Source of the DNA: Microcaldota archaeon
GTDB taxonomy: Archaea > Iainarchaeota > Iainarchaeia > JAADDC01
Length of the DNA stretch: 5,317 bases
Direction of reading: 5' to 3'
Assembly: GCA_027000685.1 (NCBI GenBank)
Contig: JALTNN010000046.1
Location: 1-5,317, forward strand
The position numbers and the translations under genes are program-made. Below the pieces are notes generated by a model, which worked only from the letters and a program-made list of their open reading frames with translations, was not told the origin of the DNA and did not search any database. Shown here in pieces: positions 1 through 5,211 of this stretch. Numbering within the stretch: position 1 is the stretch's first letter; the number at the start of each line of letters is the position of its first letter.

Positions 1-1
1 G

Positions 2-142
2 AGGGAGGTGGAGGAGCTCTACAATGTGAAGGTGAAGAAGGTCAACACGCTCATTACACCTGACGGAAGGAAGAAGGCATATGTAAAGCTTTCGGATGAA
101 TATGATGCTAGCGAGCTCGCGGCCAAACTGGGTGTGATATAA
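2..142 (+). CDS. rpl23: Large ribosomal subunit protein uL23 (L23), 3' end only
   Basis: This is the last 46 residues of L23; the start lies before the window. L23 binds domain III of 23S rRNA near the exit of the peptide tunnel and forms part of the docking site for the signal recognition particle and nascent-chain factors. The visible part runs from [18 protein letters not shown] to a C-terminus of KLGVI. It contains the family's C-terminal beta strands, with a VKKVNTL strand, a [11 protein letters not shown] strand and a short terminal helix ending in an AAKLG(V)I motif that is typical of archaeal L23. The TAA stop shares one base with the ATG of the L2 gene, so the two are probably translationally coupled. 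The gene order L23-L2 supports the call. Confidence 0.93.
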   Translation, partial: REVEELYNVKVKKVNTLITPDGRKKAYVKLSDEYDASELAAKLGVI

Positions 143-858
143 TGGGAAAGAGGATAAGGGTCCAGAGGTTGGGAAGAGGAAGCCCCACGTTCCGGAGGCC
201 TGACCACAGGAGGAAGGTACCAAAGGTAGCCTATCCTCCACTCACGGAGGAAAAGCTCAGGGGGCAGGTAACGGACCTCTTCCACGACGTGGGCAGGAGC
301 TATCCTGTGGCGGAGATAACCCTCGAAGATGGGAGGAAGTTTTACGTCCCCGCTGCTGAGGGTATCATGCTCAACGACTGGGTGGAGATAGGGCCCGGTG
401 CCCCCTTAGCCATAGGGAATATCGTTCCCCTCGGAGAGCTCGACGAGGGTTCTCCCGTCTTCAACATAGAGGGGGTTCCGGGCGACGGAGGTAAGTACGT
501 TAGGGCTGCAGGATCCTACGCCGTAGTCCAGACGAAATCGGAAGGAAAGGTGTACGTGAAGCTCCCATCGGGGAAGATAAGGGTGTTCGATGAGAAGTGC
601 AGGGCAACGGTGGGCAACGTGGCCGGTGGTGGACGTCACGACAAGCCCTTCGTGAAGGCGGGTAAGAAGTACCACGCCATGAAGGCCATGAACAGGATGT
701 GGCCCAAGGTAAGAGGTGTTGCAATGAACGTTGTTGATCACCCCCACGGCGGTAAGGAGCACCACCCGCCCGGACCCACCACAGTTGCAAGGAACACGCC
801 TCCTGGAAGGAAGGTTGGTCACATAGCTGCGAGAAGGACGGGCAGGAGGAAGAGATGA
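142..858 (+). CDS. rpl2: Large ribosomal subunit protein uL2 (L2)
   Basis: L2 is a primary 23S rRNA-binding protein near the peptidyl transferase centre, needed for subunit joining and peptide-bond formation. The 238-residue product has the usual archaeal length. It shows a basic N-terminal extension ([19 protein letters not shown], residues 2-20), an OB-fold region with a VPAAEG segment and an '[20 protein letters not shown]' stretch around residues 92-111, and an SH3-like domain with AGSYAVV at about 123-129. The near-invariant DHPHGG motif is at 199-204 and includes the histidine region linked to ribosome activity. A very basic tail ends the protein. The ATG overlaps the L23 stop by one base, with a GGTG ribosome binding site 7 nt upstream. 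The TGA stop overlaps the S19 start. Nothing is unusual about it. Confidence 0.97.
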   Translation: MGKRIRVQRLGRGSPTFRRPDHRRKVPKVAYPPLTEEKLRGQVTDLFHDVGRSYPVAEITLEDGRKFYVPAAEGIMLNDWVEIGPGAPLAIGNIVPLGELDEGSPVFNIEGVPGDGGKYVRAAGSYAVVQTKSEGKVYVKLPSGKIRVFDEKCRATVGNVAGGGRHDKPFVKAGKKYHAMKAMNRMWPKVRGVAMNVVDHPHGGKEHHPPGPTTVARNTPPGRKVGHIAARRTGRRKR

Positions 859-1277
859 TGGCGAAGGAGTTCACATATCGAGGTTACACGCTCGACGAGA
901 TCATGAAGATGGATCTCAGGCAGTTTGCCGAGATCGCACCGGCCAGGATTAGAAGGAGCATACTCAGGCTACTCAGTGGCAGAAGAAACGAACCGGAGGA
1001 GAAAAGGCTTCTAGAAAGGGTTATGGAGGCGAGAAAGCTCGTCGATGAGGGGAAGAAGCAGCCCAGAATAAGGACCCATTGCAGGGACTTCCCCGTCATC
1101 CCCGCCATGATAGGGCTCACAATAGAGGTCTATAACGGTAAGGAGTTCGTCCCCGTTCATGTAAAGCCCGAGATGCTCGGTCACTACCTCGGTGAGTTCT
1201 CGCTCACGAGGAAGCCCGTGCAGCATGGTGAAAGGGGTCTCGGGGCAACGAGGTCGAAGGCCGCACCGAAGAAGTGA
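855..1277 (+). CDS. rps19: Small ribosomal subunit protein uS19 (S19)
   Basis: S19 sits in the head of the 30S subunit, next to S13, and contacts 16S rRNA and tRNA. The 140-residue product matches the archaeal/eukaryotic S15e-like form, which is longer than the bacterial one. The N-terminal half (about residues 1-65) carries [16 protein letters not shown] and a helical [12 protein letters not shown] segment. The conserved core has [15 protein letters not shown] (73-87) and the signature [18 protein letters not shown] (98-115), followed by [10 protein letters not shown]. Two adjacent ATGs (855 and 858) are possible starts. The first makes a 4-nt ATGA overlap with L2 and lies 5 nt after AGGAGG (844-849). 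The second lies 8 nt after it, and would remove one Met. Either start gives tight coupling to L2. Confidence 0.97.
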   Translation: MMAKEFTYRGYTLDEIMKMDLRQFAEIAPARIRRSILRLLSGRRNEPEEKRLLERVMEARKLVDEGKKQPRIRTHCRDFPVIPAMIGLTIEVYNGKEFVPVHVKPEMLGHYLGEFSLTRKPVQHGERGLGATRSKAAPKK

Positions 1278-1286
1278 GGTGGTTGA

Positions 1287-1736
1287 ATGGCGAAGAAGCG
1301 GTACTCCGCGGAGTTCGAGGGCCGGGTCGCCAAGGGGATGCTGGTGAACGCTCCCATCTCCACGAAGTGGGCGAGGGAAGTGGCCGTCGCCATCAAGGGG
1401 AAGAGGCTCGTGGAGGCAAAGGCCTACCTCCAGAGGGTCTTGAAGCACCTTGAGTGGATCCCCGTGAGGAGATACAATAAGAAGGTGGCCCACAGGAAGG
1501 GCGTGAGGGGAGGTGTGAAGTCTGGAAGGTTCATGGATAAAACGGTTAAATACTTCCTGAAGCTCATCAGGAACGTGGAGGCGAACGCCGAGGCCCTTGG
1601 ACTGGACGTGGAGAAGGTGAGGATTGTTCACGTCTGGGTGGGAAAGGGCTATAGGAGGTATAAGAGGCAGCCGAAGGGTATGTTCAGGATAAGGAGGGCT
1701 AAGTCCACCCACGTTGAGATGGTGGTGAAAGAATGA
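1287..1736 (+). CDS. rpl22: Large ribosomal subunit protein uL22 (L22)
   Basis: L22 is a 23S rRNA-binding protein whose long beta-hairpin lines the nascent-peptide exit tunnel. The 149-residue product has the archaeal/eukaryotic (L17e-type) layout. The globular alpha/beta core covers roughly residues 1-115, with ISTKWAREVAVAIKGKRLVEA (24-44), a VPVRRYNKKVAHRKG-like segment (59-72), and NVEANAEALGLD (97-108). The hairpin follows at about 112-145, with the basic tip GKGYRRYKRQPKGMFRIRRAKS. AGGTG (1277-1281) lies 5 nt before the ATG and just inside the end of S19, only 9 nt from the S19 stop. The TGA stop overlaps the S3 ATG by 4 nt. Confidence 0.97.
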   Translation: MAKKRYSAEFEGRVAKGMLVNAPISTKWAREVAVAIKGKRLVEAKAYLQRVLKHLEWIPVRRYNKKVAHRKGVRGGVKSGRFMDKTVKYFLKLIRNVEANAEALGLDVEKVRIVHVWVGKGYRRYKRQPKGMFRIRRAKSTHVEMVVKE

Positions 1737-2416
1737 TAGAGAGGGAGTTCGTGGCAGACGCGAAGACGATTCTTTTCATCAAGGAGTACCTCAGAAAGAG
1801 GCTGAGGGAGGCCCTTATTTCAAAAATTGAGGTCATAAAGACCCCCCTCCTCACACGGATTGTCATTCACGCCGCGAAGCCAGGCCTCGTCATAGGGAAG
1901 AAGGGTGTGAGGATACGGGAAATAACGGAGGAGATAAAACAGAAGTTCGGTATATCAAACCCCCAGATAGAGGTCGTTCCTGTGGAGAACCCCGTTCTCG
2001 ACGCACAGGTTCAGGCCGAGAGGATAGCACTTGCTATCGAGAGGGGGATGGCCTGGAGGCCCCTACTCAACACCACGCTGAGGAGGATAATGGAGGCTGG
2101 GGCCCAGGGAGCCGAGCTCATAGTCAAGGGCAAGCTCGGTGCGAGGAACGCGAGGGCCCAGAAGGGAAGGGTGTACGCGGGATATATGAAGAAGGTTGGT
2201 GATCCCGCCAAGCTCGTGGACGTAGGGTTTGCCGAGGCCTACACGAAGTGGGGGATTGTGGGCGTAACCGTGAGGATCGTTCATCCCAACGTGAGGTTCC
2301 CGGACCAGATAGAGGTGCCAGAAGTGAAGGTGGGGGTGAAGGAGGTTGAAGGCGAGGGAGCTCAGGGAGAAGACACCGGAGGAGCTGAGGGAGCTGCTGA
2401 GGGAGCTGCGAGCTGA
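1733..2416 (+). CDS. rps3: Small ribosomal subunit protein uS3 (S3), with overprinted C-terminal tail
   Basis: S3 forms part of the mRNA entry site on the 30S head. The 227-residue product has a type II KH domain in its N-terminal half; the RNA-binding GxxG loop is GKKG at residues 55-58, within PGLVIGKKGVRIREI. The C-terminal domain follows, with ERGMAWRPLLNTTLRRIMEAGAQGAELIVKGKLGARNARAQKG (split over about 102-144) and the strand WGIVGVTVRIVHPN. After the domain ends near FPDQIEV the chain continues as a low-complexity acidic, Gly/Ala/Glu-rich tail. Its last 23 residues (205-227) are encoded in DNA that also encodes the start of L29 in another frame. The ATG overlaps the L22 stop by 4 nt, with GGTGA at 1724-1728. 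The core call is secure; the exact tail depends on the sequence being free of frameshift error. Confidence 0.96.
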   Translation: MIEREFVADAKTILFIKEYLRKRLREALISKIEVIKTPLLTRIVIHAAKPGLVIGKKGVRIREITEEIKQKFGISNPQIEVVPVENPVLDAQVQAERIALAIERGMAWRPLLNTTLRRIMEAGAQGAELIVKGKLGARNARAQKGRVYAGYMKKVGDPAKLVDVGFAEAYTKWGIVGVTVRIVHPNVRFPDQIEVPEVKVGVKEVEGEGAQGEDTGGAEGAAEGAAS

Positions 2417-2546
2417 GCTGATAAAACTGAGGTCGCAGGTGGAGGCCGGGATCAGGCCTGAGAACCCGGGGAGGATAAGGGCGTTGAGGAGGGATATCGC
2501 GAGGATACTCACGATACTCAGGGAGAAGGGTGAGCCGGCGGAATGA
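2346..2546 (+). CDS. rpl29: Large ribosomal subunit protein uL29 (L29), TTG start inside S3
   Basis: L29 is a small helical-hairpin protein near the tunnel exit, beside L23. The 66-residue product begins MKARELREKTPEELRELL, a close match to the canonical archaeal L29 N-terminus. A long first helix runs to about residue 36, the turn and NPGRIRALRRDIARILT signature occupy 40-56, and the protein ends LREKGEPAE. The start is TTG at 2346, 6 nt after GGTGA (2335-2339) and directly after GGAGG (2341-2345). It lies 71 nt inside the S3 gene in a different frame. A start after the S3 stop would delete the whole conserved N-terminal helix, and no ATG or GTG fits, so the TTG start is well supported. The stop lies in an ATGA motif. 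Confidence 0.93.
   Translation: MKARELREKTPEELRELLRELRAELIKLRSQVEAGIRPENPGRIRALRRDIARILTILREKGEPAE
2385..2408 (+). repeat. 12-bp perfect tandem repeat in the S3/L29 overlap
   Basis: CTGAGGGAGCTG occurs twice with no gap (2385-2396 and 2397-2408). It encodes LREL-LREL in the L29 frame. In the S3 frame it contributes to the GAEGAAEGAA stretch of the tail. A related but imperfect copy lies upstream around 2354-2369. Because it is twelve bases long, slippage by one unit would keep both frames open. Confidence 0.85.
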
Positions 2547-2548
2547 AG

Positions 2549-2563
2549 GGAAATCCTTTAATA
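2549..2563 (+). promoter_or_regulatory. Archaeal promoter (BRE + TATA box) before the initiation factor gene
   Basis: In the AT-rich gap after L29, GGGAAA is followed two to three bases later by TTTAATA (2557-2563). This fits the archaeal TFB-recognition element plus TATA box. The expected transcript start, about 25 nt downstream, falls near 2585 and leaves a leader of about 20 nt holding GGTGAGG (2591-2597). A second TATA-like string, TTTATACC (2568-2575), would leave a leader too short to hold the ribosome binding site. The surrounding operon is GC-rich, which makes the 2551-2580 AT island stand out. Inferred from sequence only. Confidence 0.6.
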
Positions 2564-2604
2564 CCGGTTTATACCAAATCTTTCGGACGGGGTGAGGTAA
2601 GGAA

Positions 2605-2916
2605 GTGGTGAAGAGCGATATAAACGAGGTTTTCGGGCTCCCCGAGGACCTCATTGACACAGAGGCGTTTACAAGGGAACAGCTGAAGCTCAAGGTTCGC
2701 GTGGACAAGAGGAAGTTCGGAAGGCTCGTTACCATCATCACAGGTTTTGACGAGTCGATAGACGTGAAGGCTCTGGCGAAAAAACTGAAGAAGAAGCTGG
2801 GTTGCGGTGGAACGGCCTACGATAATACCATCGAGCTCCAGGGAGACCACAGGAGAAAGATAAAGCAGCTGCTCGTGGAAGAGGGGTTCAGGGAGGAAAA
2901 CATCGAGATACTTTGA
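2605..2916 (+). CDS. Translation initiation factor aIF1 (SUI1/eIF1 family), cysteine-poor variant
   Basis: This is a SUI1-domain protein. The family binds the small subunit near the P site and checks start-codon selection. The 103-residue product has the full SUI1 fold: LKLKVRVDKRKFGRLVTIITGFD (about 27-49), a helix with KALAKKLKKKLGCGGTAYDNTIELQGDHR (55-83, including the signature CGGT and ELQGDH), and LLVEEGF..ENIEIL at the end. The N-terminus reads INEVFGLPEDLIDTE, where archaeal homologues usually carry a CPxCGLPxxLCxC-type cysteine cluster; only the GLP core is kept. The start is GTG at 2605, 9 nt after GGTGA; the next codon, GTG at 2608, is an alternative. The gene sits in its normal place after L29. 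The usual next gene, rnp1, is displaced by the hydrolase. Confidence 0.94.
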   Translation: MVKSDINEVFGLPEDLIDTEAFTREQLKLKVRVDKRKFGRLVTIITGFDESIDVKALAKKLKKKLGCGGTAYDNTIELQGDHRRKIKQLLVEEGFREENIEIL

Positions 2917-2935
2917 GATGTTACAGGTGTCCTTT

Positions 2936-3559
2936 ATGGAATCTACTATCGCCGTCCTCTCAGATTCACTGGGTGTTGGGTTCTACGACTGGGAATGTGG
3001 TGGCTGGGTGAGCAGACTAAGGGCCCACTTCTTTATGAAATCGCTTGATAGTGACGATTATGTGGCGGTGTATAATTTTTCGAGGGACGGGGCCACAACA
3101 GAGTACCTGATCGAAATTCTGCCCCTTGTAATGAAGTTCGAGCCTACCCACGCTATTGTTGCGGTAGGAGCCAATGATTCATCGCTTAGAAACGGTAAGG
3201 AAGCGGTTCCACTCGATGAGTTCCTCTCAAACCTTCAAACGATATTCAGACACCTTCTCGATCGCTCTGTCAGCCTTCTTTACCTTCCGCCCCTCCCTGT
3301 GGACGAGAAGAGAACAAGGCCCGTGGAATACGACGAAACTCTGTTCTACACCAACGATCGGATCCTCCTTTACGGGGATGAAGCCCTGAAACTGGCGGAG
3401 AAAATGGGGGTCTCCTTCCTAGATTTCAGAGAAGAGTGGGAGGAGCGGAGGTTTCCTGAGCGGACACCCGACGGCCTCCACCCGGATCCTTCGGGGCATA
3501 AGTTCATCTTTGAGAAGGTGAAGGAGTCCCTCCAGACCCTTTTCGCCTGTCCTCTTTAG
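2936..3559 (+). CDS. GDSL/SGNH-family hydrolase inserted in the ribosomal operon
   Basis: The product (207 residues) is a small SGNH-fold hydrolase, the family of lipases, esterases, acyl-CoA thioesterases and polysaccharide deacetylases that use a Ser-Asp-His triad. The four sequence blocks are present in order: SDSL at 9-12 (catalytic Ser11; the first Gly of GDSL is Ser), NFSRDGATT at 47-55 (Gly52 for the oxyanion hole), GAND at 78-81 (Asn80), and DGLH at 179-182 (Asp179, His182). YTNDRILLYGDEALKLAEKMGVSFLDF (138-164) is typical of the family. There is no signal peptide or membrane segment, so it is probably cytoplasmic. The ATG at 2936 follows AGGTG (2925-2929) by 6 nt. An upstream in-frame ATG at 2918, one base after the SUI1 stop, would add MLQVSF but has no clear ribosome binding site. 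The substrate cannot be read from sequence. Codon choice looks less uniform than in the ribosomal genes. Confidence 0.85.
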   Translation: MESTIAVLSDSLGVGFYDWECGGWVSRLRAHFFMKSLDSDDYVAVYNFSRDGATTEYLIEILPLVMKFEPTHAIVAVGANDSSLRNGKEAVPLDEFLSNLQTIFRHLLDRSVSLLYLPPLPVDEKRTRPVEYDETLFYTNDRILLYGDEALKLAEKMGVSFLDFREEWEERRFPERTPDGLHPDPSGHKFIFEKVKESLQTLFACPL

Positions 3560-3583
3560 GAGCATTTCCTCTCATTTATTCCC

Positions 3584-3916
3584 GTGCCCATCGGTCCCAA
3601 AAACATCGTCATCCACGAGCTCATAGGCCTCCACGTGAGGGTGGCTAATCACTCCGACCCGTCCCTTATCGGAGTGGAGGGGACGGTCGTCGATGAGACG
3701 ATGAACACGCTCGTTGTGGAGACAGAGGACGGGGAGAAGGTGGTGCCGAAGAGGTACGGGGTATTTCACTTCAGGCTGCCCGACGGGAGGTGGACGGAGG
3801 TGAGAGGCGAGGAGATACTGTCCAGGCCGCACGAGAGGACGAAGAGGGGGTACAAGAAGTACCTCAGGAGGAGGCCGAGGGTCTTCAGAGAGCCTCGTGA
3901 GGAACATATCAGGTAG
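3584..3916 (+). CDS. rnp1: RNase P protein component 1 (Rpp29/Pop4 family)
   Basis: Archaeal RNase P removes 5' leaders from pre-tRNAs; Rpp29 pairs with Rpp21 and supports the specificity domain of the RNA. The 110-residue product carries the Sm-like beta-barrel core: NIVIHELIGLHVRV (7-20), DPSLIGVEGTVVDETMNTLVVET (about 25-47) and EKVVPKRYGVFHFRLPDGRWTEVRG (51-75). A basic tail follows (84-110, with KKYLRRRPR). The only usable start is GTG at 3584: the reading frame upstream is closed by the hydrolase's TAG at 3557-3559. There is no good ribosome binding site at normal distance; AGGAG at 3558-3562 is about 21 nt away. Translation may depend on coupling to the hydrolase 24 nt upstream. In the usual order this gene lies between SUI1 and S17, and here it is cut off from both. 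Confidence 0.93.
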   Translation: MPIGPKNIVIHELIGLHVRVANHSDPSLIGVEGTVVDETMNTLVVETEDGEKVVPKRYGVFHFRLPDGRWTEVRGEEILSRPHERTKRGYKKYLRRRPRVFREPREEHIR

Positions 3917-3920
3917 TTGA

Positions 3921-3930
3921 CTTAAGTATT
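3921..3930 (+). promoter_or_regulatory. TATA-like box for a leaderless ATPase transcript
   Basis: CTTAAGTATT is the best TATA-like string between rnp1 and the ATPase. Its centre is about 26 nt before the A of the ATG at 3952, the usual TATA-to-transcript-start distance in archaea. No ribosome binding site precedes the ATG (the sequence is T-rich). The two facts together suggest that transcription starts at or just before the ATG and that the mRNA is leaderless. The box is an imperfect match, so this is an inference. Confidence 0.45.
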
Positions 3931-3944
3931 TTTCTGGAATTTTT
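3929..3944 (+). terminator. T-rich tract after rnp1, possible archaeal terminator
   Basis: Two T5 runs (3929-3933 and 3940-3944) lie 13-28 nt after the rnp1 stop in a short AT-rich spacer. Archaeal RNA polymerase can terminate at oligo-T runs without a hairpin, so this could end the SUI1-hydrolase-rnp1 transcript. It also overlaps the presumed promoter region of the ATPase, so it may be nothing more than promoter composition. Confidence 0.35.
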
Positions 3945-3951
3945 CTATAGT

Positions 3952-5142
3952 ATGGTGAAGTATCTTCCAAGATTGGTGGAGAAAAGGGTGAGGAGGTTCC
4001 TTGAAATGGGGAAGAGTGTCGTGGTGGTGGGGCCGAGGCAGGCAGGGAAGACAACCCTGCTGAAGCACCTCTCGGAGGTTTATGGTGCCCCTTACTTTTC
4101 CCTGGACGATCCCGAAACCCTTGAGATGATTAGAAATGTAAAGACGTTCAAGAACTTCGTGGAAGGACCCCTGTTCTTTTTAGACGAGGCACAGAGGGAC
4201 GAGGAGATCGGGAGGAAGTTGAAGTACCTCCACGATCTCGAAAACCTTCGGTTCGTTGTGAGCGGGAGTGGTTCTTTTGACGTAAGGGTGAAGGTGAGTG
4301 GAGAGTTGGTGGGAAGGGCTTTCCGGGTTGAGCTCCTTCCCCTGTCCTTCGGGGAGTTCCTCCTCTGGAAGGATGAGCGACTCTACAACCTATACAGCGA
4401 GTGCAGAGAGCAGGTTTGGAGCTACATAAAGGAGGGGGAGAACATAGACTGTGGGAACCTTCCCCTAAAGAGTAGGTGGGAGGAGTACGTGACCTTTGGC
4501 GGGTATCCGGAGGTCGTCATCAGTAACTCGGCTCAGGAAAAGTGGGAGACGCTTTCACAGATTCTGTTCTCCTTCGTTGATAGGGACGCGCTCTCCGCTT
4601 TCGGAGTAAAGAGACGATCCCTACTCCTGGATACGCTTCGGTTGATAGCTAAATCGGTGGGCTCCCTTTTCTCAAAGAGTTCCACGGCCAGTGCCCTTGG
4701 AACCACCTATCACACCATAGACCACTACATAGAGATTCTTCTCTCCTCCTTCATCATCTTCGAAGCGAGACAACCCCTCACGTCTTTCTCGGATATCAGG
4801 AAGAGACCAAAGCTGTACTTCTACGACCTTGGGCTGAGAAATCTTTTGAGCACGGACAAAAGGCCCTTTTCCCTGAGGGATGATAAGGGAAAGATTACGG
4901 AGAATTACGTGGCAAGGAGGATCCGGGAGGAAGAAGGGAGCGTGACATTCTACAGAAAGAAGAACACGGAAATCGATTTCTTTGTGGAAAACACCGCAAT
5001 AGAGGTGAAGCTCACACCGAAGCCAACAAAAGCCGTCATAAGAGCGGTGGAGGAGGGGCTCGTGGAGAGAGCCCTTATCGTCGGGGGAGAAGAGGTCTCG
5101 AGGGTGAGAGGAATTCCCGTCATACCGCCCTGGATGCTCTGA
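3952..5142 (+). CDS. AAA_14/DUF4143-type P-loop ATPase inserted between rnp1 and S17
   Basis: This is a 396-residue protein of the archaeal/bacterial ATPase family with an N-terminal AAA_14 domain and a C-terminal DUF4143 domain. Visible parts in order: Walker A GPRQAGKT (27-34), Walker B LFFLDEAQ (74-81), a sensor-like VVSGSGS (102-108), the family motifs PLSFGEFL (130-137) and FGGYPEVV (182-189), a winged-helix-like segment around 241-262 (SSTASALGTTYHTIDHYIEIL), then YFYDLGLRN (289-297). The C-terminus resembles a PD-(D/E)XK nuclease fold with Glu317, Asp342 and EVK at 351-353. All key residues are kept, so it is probably functional. The family is often multicopy; its biological role is not established. 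No ribosome binding site precedes the ATG. The gene separates rnp1 from S17 and has its own likely promoter. It is not expected to take part in ribosome synthesis. Confidence 0.92.
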   Translation: MVKYLPRLVEKRVRRFLEMGKSVVVVGPRQAGKTTLLKHLSEVYGAPYFSLDDPETLEMIRNVKTFKNFVEGPLFFLDEAQRDEEIGRKLKYLHDLENLRFVVSGSGSFDVRVKVSGELVGRAFRVELLPLSFGEFLLWKDERLYNLYSECREQVWSYIKEGENIDCGNLPLKSRWEEYVTFGGYPEVVISNSAQEKWETLSQILFSFVDRDALSAFGVKRRSLLLDTLRLIAKSVGSLFSKSSTASALGTTYHTIDHYIEILLSSFIIFEARQPLTSFSDIRKRPKLYFYDLGLRNLLSTDKRPFSLRDDKGKITENYVARRIREEEGSVTFYRKKNTEIDFFVENTAIEVKLTPKPTKAVIRAVEEGLVERALIVGGEEVSRVRGIPVIPPWML

Positions 5143-5144
5143 TA

Positions 5145-5158
5145 ACAACCTATAAAAA
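5145..5158 (+). promoter_or_regulatory. Archaeal promoter (BRE + TATA box) for S17 and downstream genes
   Basis: Right after the ATPase stop, AACAACC is followed by TATAAAA (5151-5157), a strong TATA box. The expected transcript start is near 5178-5181, leaving a leader of about 30 nt that contains GGAGG (5199-5203). A 7-bp string AACCTAT is repeated 10 bp apart (5147-5153 and 5157-5163) across the TATA box. This promoter would restart transcription of the rest of the ribosomal operon behind the ATPase. Confidence 0.6.
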
Positions 5159-5191
5159 CCTATCCCTGCTGGATATGGTGAGGGGTCAGAA

Positions 5192-5207
5192 ATCTCCCGG
5201 AGGAGAT
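5192..5207 (+). promoter_or_regulatory. Perfect 6-bp hairpin over the S17 ribosome binding site
   Basis: ATCTCC, loop CGGA, GGAGAT form a perfect 6-bp stem in the S17 leader. The GGAGG ribosome binding site (5199-5203) lies in the loop and 3' arm, and the upper of two candidate start codons (5206) begins at the end of the stem. The second ATG (5212) is free. Such a hairpin could limit initiation. It is short and its function is not shown by sequence alone. Confidence 0.4.
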
Positions 5208-5211
5208 GAAA

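Noticed and set aside
406..874. Antisense open frames opposite L2
   Set aside because: They overlap a secure gene over their full length and look like shadow translations, without domain motifs.
1011..1712. Long antisense open frame opposite S19 and L22 (233 codons)
   Set aside because: It lies wholly opposite two secure ribosomal genes, its composition is that of a shadow frame in GC-rich DNA (many Pro, His, Leu), and it resembles no family I know.
2124..2741. Antisense open frame opposite S3, L29 and SUI1 (205 codons)
   Set aside because: It crosses three genes and the promoter gap, and is Ser/Pro/Leu/Arg-rich with no recognisable motif.
2918..2935. Upstream ATG start for the hydrolase
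   Set aside because: It has no ribosome binding site and adds six residues before the usual first strand; the ATG at 2936 has AGGTG at good distance. Not excluded.
3174..3389. Plus-strand 71-codon frame inside the hydrolase
   Set aside because: It lies within a gene whose catalytic blocks are all in the other frame; no ribosome binding site or family match.
3917..5160. Transposon or integrated element ends around the ATPase
   Set aside because: I compared the spacers on both sides and saw no inverted repeats, target duplication, transposase or integrase remnant.
5147..5163. AACCTAT direct repeat as a repressor operator
   Set aside because: Two 7-bp copies overlapping a TATA box are too short and AT-rich to support a specific binding site.
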